Virus record (IMG/VR): IMGVR_UViG_3300044616_000038
Span: 1 to 23,496 of that record
DNA length: 23,496 nucleotides
DNA from: a virus
Direction: 5' to 3' (one strand)
Shown in pieces: positions 8,401-12,852 of this stretch. The notes beneath the pieces were generated by a model. It did no database searches. It was not told the origin of the DNA and saw only the letters and a program-made list of their open reading frames with translations. A program made the translations under genes and the position numbers. Numbering within the stretch: position 1 is the stretch's first letter; each line of letters opens with the position of its first letter.

Positions 8401-8562
8401 GCTGGGGCGGGAGGTGGCGGTGCTGGAACATCCGGCGATAGCGTTGGAGGTAACGGTACGGCCAACACGGGTGGCGGTGGTGGGGGTAGCGGTTATGTAA
8501 GTACGGGGGCTAATGGTGGCTCCGGTGGTTCAGGTATCGTAATTCTCAAGGTGAATTTCTAA
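5437..8562 (+). CDS. Giant glycine-rich tail fiber or adhesin, four modules
   Basis: A 1041-residue relative of the protein at 3204-4958. A very short head (MSGIMMLLLARVVGTRY) leads into four copies of the glycine-rich module, at residues about 19-264, 271-523, 528-782 and 786-1041. Each opens with a hydrophobic strand and YLVVAGG and closes with GSGI/V-V-I/L-LK/RY. Conserved internal blocks are GGAGGFRTGT, YTITVG-GG, FST(I/V)T, GNTPS--PSQGN, SVTYAGGG and NTGGG. Sequence between blocks varies most, which suggests a constant scaffold with variable loops. TAATG joins it to genes on both sides. It has no lectin, hydrolase or S74 domain, so binding by the glycine-rich modules themselves is the best guess. 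Receptor and assembly state are unknown. Confidence 0.8.
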   Translation: MSGIMMLLLARVVGTRYVEVKTFTTSGSWVAPTGVTEVEYLVVAGGGGGGDNVAGGGGAGGFRTGTGFAVTAGTNYTITVGAGGTAGSSSRGGSGGDSTFSTVTSAGGGGGGRNAVGQTAGVAGGSGGGGCGDGAPTIGVGGAGNTPSASPSQGNSGGNGLGASLGGGGGGGASAVGSNASGNNGGNGGAGTASTITGTSVTYAGGGGGISSVSPGGTGGTGGAGGGGNGLSVPSAPGTAGTINTGGGGGSQFAGGSGIVILRYAVPVQTVVQSFTASGIFVPPTGVSEVEYLVVAGGGGGGNNGGGGGAGGFRTGTGFSVTAGTSYTITVGGGGAAGSTGAPTYASGAQGSNSVFSTITADGGGSGGGAPSNGGNGGSGGGGGWGIGNTTGGSGNTPSTSPSQGNNGGNGTVSGNNGGGGGGGANAVGGNGSGNAPVSQVGGNGGAGTASSISGGSVTYAGGGGGGGYVTGGTGGSGGGGNGGTNGNIGASGTANTGGGAGGGGGGGNAGGVGGSGIVLIKYTLGTASILTFNSTTNFVMPAGVTSVDYLVVAGGGAGGTNTNPSYPLVGGGGGAGGFRTGTALTVTPGANYTITVGAGGAGTTGIGGSGSNSVFSTITSTGGGGGNQAQNDATAAPSGGSGGGGARGAPNGSNPGGAGNTPSVFPSQGNNGGAGYHKAGVYSVAGGGGGASAAGTDGSQNSTPGFSGNGGNGTASSISGSSVTYAGGGGGIGDTATNGSGGAGGGGAASNAGTANTGGGGGGKSSPGANGGSGVVILKLNFGNYLLYTFTSTQSWTAPTGAVSVDYLVVAGGGGAGGRQGGAGGAGGFRTGTGLSVTAGTSYTITVGAGGAGGTASGPSGTSGSQGGNSVFSTITSTGGGYGSGSNPAASGGNGGSGGGGGHNSPGVISGGNGNTPSTSPSQGNNGGSSQDAAPNYYAGGGGGAGEAGNTDGQGYGGDGTVSSISGSSVTYAGGGAAGSRGGAIPEAGAGGGGAGTSGDSVGGNGTANTGGGGGGSGYVSTGANGGSGGSGIVILKVNF
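5491..8559 (+). repeat. Four direct copies of the glycine-rich module
   Basis: Approximate copies are 5491-6228, 6247-7007, 7018-7785 and 7792-8559, each 740-770 bases. Block order matches the two copies at 3335-4955, giving six copies in the window. Copies are separated by short linkers at the junctions GIVILRY-AVPVQ, GIVLIKY-TLG and GVVILKL-NFG. Confidence 0.8.
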
Positions 8563-8810
8563 TGAAAGCGTATCAAATCATGGGTATTGACACTGCGATG
8601 CACTTGCTTCGTCCGGGTGCGAAGTGGGAAATCAGCAATCGTGAGATCACGCGATGGGAAGATCCGCGTCCGAAACCCTCGTGGGAAGAGATCATGTTCA
8701 CGATTGAAAAGATCAAAGAACTGGAAGATGCAGTTCCCACGATCCTGTTGCCCGAGCAGCAGAAAGCCTTTGATGATTATGTGAAGCAAATCGAACAGGC
8801 GGCTGCATGA
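8562..8810 (+). CDS. Short tail-associated accessory protein
   Basis: An 82-residue protein (MKAYQIMGIDTAMHLLRPGA ... KWEISN.EITRWEDPRPKPS) ending in a helix (EIMFTIEKIKELED, LLPEQQKAFDDYVKQIEQ). The order 'A-H-L-PGA', 'W-DPRPKPSWEEI' and then a charged helix is the layout of small XkdW-like or fiber-assembly-related phage proteins, which usually sit directly after tail fiber genes, as here. It could be a chaperone or capping partner of the giant glycine-rich fiber. The resemblance is one of pattern, so the call is tentative. TAATG couples it to the fiber, AAGG lies about 9 bases before the start, and its stop overlaps the next ATG as ATGA. Confidence 0.6.
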   Translation: MKAYQIMGIDTAMHLLRPGAKWEISNREITRWEDPRPKPSWEEIMFTIEKIKELEDAVPTILLPEQQKAFDDYVKQIEQAAA

Positions 8811-9412
8811 TTCTGCACGGGATATTCCCAACACCGGTTGCCCGGTTCAACCTCGACCGTGAGTTCACGGAGCGGGAGTTGGAGTTTGTGTTGAAACAAC
8901 CCCAGCACAACAACGAAGGCAACACGACTAGCGACGATAACTACGTCTTCAACAACATTGAGTTGAAGGGCTTGAGCGATTTTTGTGAGGCATCTGTTGC
9001 GACGTACCTGAAGGAGATCCATGCCCCGAGCAAGGATGTAAACCTTCGGATCACGCAGTCTTGGTTGAACTACACCAAGCCCGGACAGTGGCATCACAAA
9101 CACGCTCATCCAAACTCTTTTGTCTCTGGTGTGCTGTACATCAAGGCCAACAAAGAATCGGACAAGATCTATTTCTACAAGGATGGCTACAAGCAGATCA
9201 GCCTGCCGACCGAGAACTGGAACTTGTACAACTCCGAGTCTTGGTGGTTTGAAGCAGTTGCAAAAGAGTTGATCCTGTTCCCGTCTAGCCTCACGCACAT
9301 GGTTCAGACCGTGCAGGGCGAAGACACCCGGATCAGTTTGTCGTTTAACACGTTTCCTGTTGGTTACGTTGGGGATGAAAAATCTCTAACCGGTTTACAT
9401 TTGAGGGATTAA
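8807..9412 (+). CDS. 2OG-Fe(II) oxygenase, phage type
   Basis: A 201-residue putative 2-oxoglutarate and iron-dependent dioxygenase. The opening MILHGIFPTPVARFNLDREF is typical of the phage and bacterial '2OG-Fe(II) oxygenase family' (TIGR02466-like). The core W-HHKHAHPNSF-SGVLYI (residues 95-109) gives a His-x-His pair at 99 and 101 as candidate iron ligands. The distal His is at 164 (SSLTHMVQ), and Arg175 with Ser177 (TRISLSFN) fits the 2-oxoglutarate site 11 residues later. Length and motif order match the family. Such enzymes are common in phages of aquatic bacteria, but their substrates are mostly unknown. This one lies just behind the glycine-rich fibers, so modification of a virion protein is one possibility. 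ATGA overlap with the previous gene. Confidence 0.85.
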   Translation: MILHGIFPTPVARFNLDREFTERELEFVLKQPQHNNEGNTTSDDNYVFNNIELKGLSDFCEASVATYLKEIHAPSKDVNLRITQSWLNYTKPGQWHHKHAHPNSFVSGVLYIKANKESDKIYFYKDGYKQISLPTENWNLYNSESWWFEAVAKELILFPSSLTHMVQTVQGEDTRISLSFNTFPVGYVGDEKSLTGLHLRD

Positions 9413-9414
9413 AC

Positions 9415-9795
9415 ATGGCTCACTTTGCTGAAATTGATGATAACAATGTTGTGCTGCGAGTCATCGTCGTAGCCAACAAGGATACGGCTGACGCTAACGG
9501 CAACGAAGTCGAGAGCATTGGCGTGGCGCTCTGCCAGCGTTTGCTGGGTGGGAACTGGAAACAGACTTCCTACAACGGCAACATTCGCAAGAACTATGCA
9601 GGTATCGGCTTCACCTACGATGCTGGTATCGACGCATTTGTTCCGCCGAAGCCATATCCGTCGTGGGTTCTGAACAGCAATACCGCGCAGTGGGAAGCCC
9701 CTGTACCGATGCCGCAAGATGGCAAGATGTACTCATGGGACGAAGCCACGCAGTCGTGGGTTGAAGTTCCGAGCGCAGGTTCGCTGACGATCTAA
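9415..9795 (+). CDS. Conserved aquatic-phage protein of unknown function
   Basis: A 126-residue protein opening MAHFAEIDDNNVVLRVIVV and continuing with LLGGNWKQTSYNGNIRKNYA and a PSWVLNSNTAQWEAPVPMP core, then a W-DEATQSWVEV end. I recognise this as a family that recurs in phages of marine cyanobacteria and other aquatic bacteria, often near tail genes. Its function is not known to me. The C-terminal half has repeated Trp motifs (PSWVLN, QWEAPVP, YSWDE, QSWVEV), which suggests small beta repeats. GAGGG at 9403-9407 lies 7 bases before ATG 9415. It is two bases from the oxygenase stop, so the two are probably co-translated. Confidence 0.85.
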   Translation: MAHFAEIDDNNVVLRVIVVANKDTADANGNEVESIGVALCQRLLGGNWKQTSYNGNIRKNYAGIGFTYDAGIDAFVPPKPYPSWVLNSNTAQWEAPVPMPQDGKMYSWDEATQSWVEVPSAGSLTI

Positions 9796-9799
9796 GCCG

Positions 9800-10489
9800 A
9801 TGCTCGGCTTTGTACCTCTTTCAGCAGCGCCATTCTCCGCACTGGGGGAAGGGGCGGTTGTTGTCACGGGGGTACAGGGCAATGGTTTTGTCGGTACGGT
9901 TCTTGTCGTCGCTGCTGCCAACACCCTCGTTAATGGTGTCGAGGCTAACGGGCAGATTGGAACAGTCTTTGTCTTTGGCGAAGCCAATGTTCCCGTCACG
10001 GGAGTCGAAGCCAACGGGCAGACTGGCACGGTCGAGGTCACAGGCACTGCCACGATCTTTCTTACCGGCGTTGAAGGCACGGGCGAAGTCGGAACGGTTG
10101 CTGTCGCTGCCGATGCCAATGCTCCTGTTACGGGGGTTCAGGCTTCAGGCGCGGTCGGTACGGTTACTGCCACAGGTGCAGCCAATGTCACCCTTACCGG
10201 GGTTGAGGCAACAGGCGAACTTGGCAATGTCTCAATCTTCATTGAGATTGTTGTCCCGGTCACTGGGGTGTCGGCCACAGGTCAGGTCGGTACGGTTGCA
10301 GTCTCGGCTGGAGCCACTGTCTTCGTCACGGGCGTGTCGGCAGTGGGAACCGTGGGGCAAGTCACTGTTTGGGGTAATATCGTGCCTGTCCCGACCGGGC
10401 CGTGGACGCCAATTCCTGACCCGTCAGCGTCAACTTGGACACCGATTAGTACGGGCGATACAGATATTTGGACGCCAATAGCGGCGTAG
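9800..10489 (+). CDS. Tandem 22-residue repeat protein, probable fiber component
   Basis: A 229-residue protein almost wholly built of repeats. After a 20-residue head it has eight consecutive 22-residue units (residues 21-196) with consensus (P/V)VTGV-A-G--GTV-V---A, followed by a tail with three WTPI motifs (PWTPIPD, TWTPIST, IWTPIAA). Alternating Val/Thr and Gly suggest a repetitive beta structure such as a solenoid or fibrous shaft. Similar 'VTGV-A-G-VG-V' repeat proteins with Trp-Thr-Pro tails occur in aquatic phages near tail genes. I know of no proven function. The ATG follows the previous stop by four bases, and no strong ribosome site is visible. A second long frame (9810-10481) covers the same DNA, but its protein has no phage-like features and is treated as a by-product of the repeats. 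Confidence 0.75.
   Translation: MLGFVPLSAAPFSALGEGAVVVTGVQGNGFVGTVLVVAAANTLVNGVEANGQIGTVFVFGEANVPVTGVEANGQTGTVEVTGTATIFLTGVEGTGEVGTVAVAADANAPVTGVQASGAVGTVTATGAANVTLTGVEATGELGNVSIFIEIVVPVTGVSATGQVGTVAVSAGATVFVTGVSAVGTVGQVTVWGNIVPVPTGPWTPIPDPSASTWTPISTGDTDIWTPIAA
9860..10387 (+). repeat. Eight tandem 66-base units (22 residues each)
   Basis: Units start at 9860 and repeat every 66 bases with no indels. They are diverged at DNA level but keep the protein pattern VTGV/NGV, G, GTV/GNV. The constant period across eight copies indicates structural constraint on unit length. Confidence 0.8.
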
Positions 10490-10499
10490 AGGCTTAAAC

Positions 10500-11885
10500 A
10501 TGGCTAGTACATACAGCACCAACTTGGCATTGGAACTCATCGGAACTGGCGATCAAGCCGGTACGTGGGGCAATACCACCAACACCAACTTGGGAACTTT
10601 GGTCGAGCAGGCCATTTCCGGGTATGAAACCCAAGCCCTAACTTCCGGAGTCACTCTGACCCTGACCATACCCAATGGTGCGACCGGCGTAGCCCGGAAC
10701 ATGTACTTGGAGTTCACTGGGAACGGCAGCACGGTCATTGTCCCGTCCAACAAGAAACTCTACTTCGTCTACAACAACTGCTCATCCGGCACGATCACGA
10801 TGAAAGTGGCTGGTCAGACCGGTGTGGCGGTTCCGAAAGGTTCTAAACAAATCCTTGTATCTAATGGTACAGATATTGTTGAAGCGACGACTTATATATC
10901 CACAGCTACGTCTGCCACTAACGGGCAACTGCTAATTGGTAACGGCTCTGGGTTGTCTCTTGCGACTTTAACTGCTGGCACTAATGTCACTATTACTAAC
11001 GGTGCTGGGTCTATCACTATTAGCGCGAGTAGCGTAATTGGTACAACCGGCTCTAGTAACACCACTTACGGTGTAGCAGCGGGGGATTCATTTACTTCAG
11101 CAACTCAAAATGTTGCTGTTGGCGTAGACGCTCTAACTGCTGCAACTAGTGCAAGTGCTGCCACTGCTGTCGGCTACGGGGCGCTTCTTGGTAACACAAC
11201 CGGTAACGGATATAACACCGCTATTGGTTGGCAAGCGGGTAAAAACGCCACTACTAGCGATACCTGTACTTTTGTAGGTGCCGAGAGCGGTTGGGGTATT
11301 ACAAGTGCCAAAATTGAATCCACTTTCCTTGGATTTGATGCAGGTATTACTGGCAATTTCAGTGGTATCACTTGTCTCGGTGCTGGCGCTGTTTGCATTA
11401 ACAACAATGAACTTCAACTAGGCGATACAAACACGACTTCCTATTCTTACGGAGATGTGGTTCCCCGTGCTTCTGACATCCGTGATAAGGCAGACGTTCA
11501 AAATACCAACCTTGGTTTGAACTTCATCATGGCTTTGCGCCCGGTGATGTACCGTTGGGATTACCGTGAAGACTACCGCCCACCCAAACCTGCTGTTGAT
11601 GCTCCTAAAGCAGAATGGGATGCATGGCACGAAGCCAGCAAACTTGCCAACTTGACTCACGACGGAACGCATAAACGCAACCGCCTCCATCAGGGTTTGA
11701 TTGCCCAAGAAGTGAAAGCAGTCATGGATGCGATGGGTACCGACTTTGGTGGGTATCAAGACTTCAAAATTACAGGCGGCGATGACCGTGTGACATTGAG
11801 ATATGGTGAGTTCATCGCCCCACTGATCAAAGCCATTCAAGAACTCAAAGCCGAGTTCGATGAGTACAAGAGGACGCACCCATGA
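10500..11885 (+). CDS. Tail fiber or spike with C-terminal S74 self-cleaving chaperone domain
   Basis: A 461-residue receptor-binding-type protein. The N-terminal ~130 residues (MASTYSTNLALELIGTGDQA, then GTWGNTTNTNLGTLVEQAI) are a common virion-attachment head of aquatic-phage fibers. Residues about 140-180 hold a GQLLIGNGSGLSLATLTAGT module also present in the fiber at 1443-2825. Residues about 190-300 carry YadA-head-like repeats (NVAVGVDAL, TAVGYGALLG, TAIGWQAGK, TFLGFDAG). Residues 325-461 form a peptidase S74 (intramolecular chaperone) domain: the Ser325-Asp-Ile-Arg-Asp-Lys330 cleavage motif, GLIAQEV at 399-405 and RYGEFIAPLIKAIQELKAE at the end. In this family the domain guides trimer folding and then cuts itself off before the Ser. 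GAGG at 10489-10492 lies 7 bases before ATG. Confidence 0.87.
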   Translation: MASTYSTNLALELIGTGDQAGTWGNTTNTNLGTLVEQAISGYETQALTSGVTLTLTIPNGATGVARNMYLEFTGNGSTVIVPSNKKLYFVYNNCSSGTITMKVAGQTGVAVPKGSKQILVSNGTDIVEATTYISTATSATNGQLLIGNGSGLSLATLTAGTNVTITNGAGSITISASSVIGTTGSSNTTYGVAAGDSFTSATQNVAVGVDALTAATSASAATAVGYGALLGNTTGNGYNTAIGWQAGKNATTSDTCTFVGAESGWGITSAKIESTFLGFDAGITGNFSGITCLGAGAVCINNNELQLGDTNTTSYSYGDVVPRASDIRDKADVQNTNLGLNFIMALRPVMYRWDYREDYRPPKPAVDAPKAEWDAWHEASKLANLTHDGTHKRNRLHQGLIAQEVKAVMDAMGTDFGGYQDFKITGGDDRVTLRYGEFIAPLIKAIQELKAEFDEYKRTHP

Positions 11886-12367
11886 TGACGATGATCTCAA
11901 CCTTTCTGTCCTTTCTCGCGGGTGGGCTGCCCAAGATCCTGCAAATTTTCCAAGACCGACAGGATAAGAAACACGAGTTGGCCTTGGTCGCTGCCCAGAA
12001 GGAGCGTGAGTTGGCGCTGGCTGAGCGTGGGTTCATTGCTCAGGCGCGGGTCGAAGAGATCAAGTTAGAGCAAATTCAAACTCAGACGGCAGGTGAGGAA
12101 CGCCAAGCCCTGTATCAGCACGACATGGAGATTGGCAAAGGCGCGAGTCAGTGGATGATCAATCTTCGCGCTTCGGTCCGTCCGGTCGTGACTTACATCT
12201 TCGTGTTGGAACTCGTTGCTATCAACATTGCGGGTGTTTGGTATGCCTACAACACGGGTGTGCCGTTTGCCGCTGCGATGGCTGAAGTATTCTCGGATGA
12301 CGAGATGCTCATACTGTCGTCAATCATAGCCTTTTGGTTCGGCACGCAAGCGTTCGCTAAGAAGTGA
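11882..12367 (+). CDS. Putative holin, GTA three-transmembrane type
   Basis: A 161-residue membrane protein next to the endolysin. It has an N-terminal hydrophobic segment (residues 5-23), a long charged coiled-coil-like helix (24-85), a second membrane segment (101-123, RPVVTYIFVLELVAINIAGV) and a third (142-158, LILSSIIAFWFGTQAF). The order 'LR-SVRPVVTY...SSIIAFWFG-QAF-K' matches the family of three-membrane-helix holins described for gene transfer agents. It would open or prepare the inner membrane for endolysin release. ATGA overlap with the fiber gene, AAGAGGA just upstream, and GTGA overlap with the endolysin make a compact lysis cassette. No spanin gene is visible nearby. The long cytoplasmic-type helix is unusual for classic small holins but normal for this family. 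Confidence 0.75.
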   Translation: MMTMISTFLSFLAGGLPKILQIFQDRQDKKHELALVAAQKERELALAERGFIAQARVEEIKLEQIQTQTAGEERQALYQHDMEIGKGASQWMINLRASVRPVVTYIFVLELVAINIAGVWYAYNTGVPFAAAMAEVFSDDEMLILSSIIAFWFGTQAFAKK

Positions 12368-12852
12368 AAGTCTCCAAGGCTGCCATCGACATGATCAAAC
12401 ATCACGAGGGGGTACGGACCAAGCCTTACCGCTGCCCTGCCCTCTTGTGGACTGTCGGTGTCGGCCATGTGATTGACCCCGCTCACGCTACGGTGAAGTA
12501 TGAGGAGCGCAAGAATCTACCGATACCCGCAGGCTGGGACCGGGTTCTCACGATGGACGAGGTGGACGGGATACTTTCTCAAGACCTTCGTCGGTTTGAG
12601 CGTGGTGTGGTTCGACTTTGCCCTGCTGCTGCTGGCAATCAGGGAGTCTTCGATTCTCTCGTTAGTTTTGCCTTCAACGTGGGTCTTGGCAATCTCCAAC
12701 GCTCTTCCCTTCGGATGAAGACAAACCGGGGTGACTTTGAGGAAGCGGCTGATGAGTTTCTGAAGTGGACGAAGGCGGGTGGTAGAGTCCTGCCGGGGCT
12801 GGTAAAAAGGCGCAACGACGAACGGGCGTTGTATCTCTCGGGAGTAGTTTGA
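12364..12852 (+). CDS. Endolysin, T4-type lysozyme (GH24)
   Basis: A 162-residue peptidoglycan muramidase. The catalytic region reads HHEGVRTKPY, then C, then WTVGVGH, giving Glu15, Cys24 and Thr30. These fit the Glu-8aa-Asp/Cys-5aa-Thr spacing of phage lysozymes, with Cys in place of Asp as in many family members. The C-terminal part has FDSLVSFAFNVG and LPGLVKRRNDERALYL, both typical of the family. No signal peptide or SAR helix is present, so export should depend on the holin encoded just upstream. The start is GTG at 12364, overlapping the holin stop; the ribosome site is weak, so coupling is likely. Length is normal for this family. Confidence 0.92.
   Translation: MKVSKAAIDMIKHHEGVRTKPYRCPALLWTVGVGHVIDPAHATVKYEERKNLPIPAGWDRVLTMDEVDGILSQDLRRFERGVVRLCPAAAGNQGVFDSLVSFAFNVGLGNLQRSSLRMKTNRGDFEEAADEFLKWTKAGGRVLPGLVKRRNDERALYLSGVV

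Noticed and set aside
3335-8559. CRISPR array or non-coding repeats
   Set aside because: The repeats are in-frame protein modules of about 750 bases with diverged DNA; there are no short identical repeats with uniform spacers.
9810-10481. 223-residue open frame in the +1 frame of the repeat gene
   Set aside because: The repeat structure keeps stops out of this frame. Its protein is Arg/Ser/Leu-rich without phage features, while the other frame shows clean 22-residue repeats and a WTPI tail.
5437-11885. Diversity-generating retroelement target in a fiber gene
   Set aside because: No reverse transcriptase, template repeat or C-type lectin-like variable end is visible in the window. The fiber ends look like glycine-rich or S74 domains.
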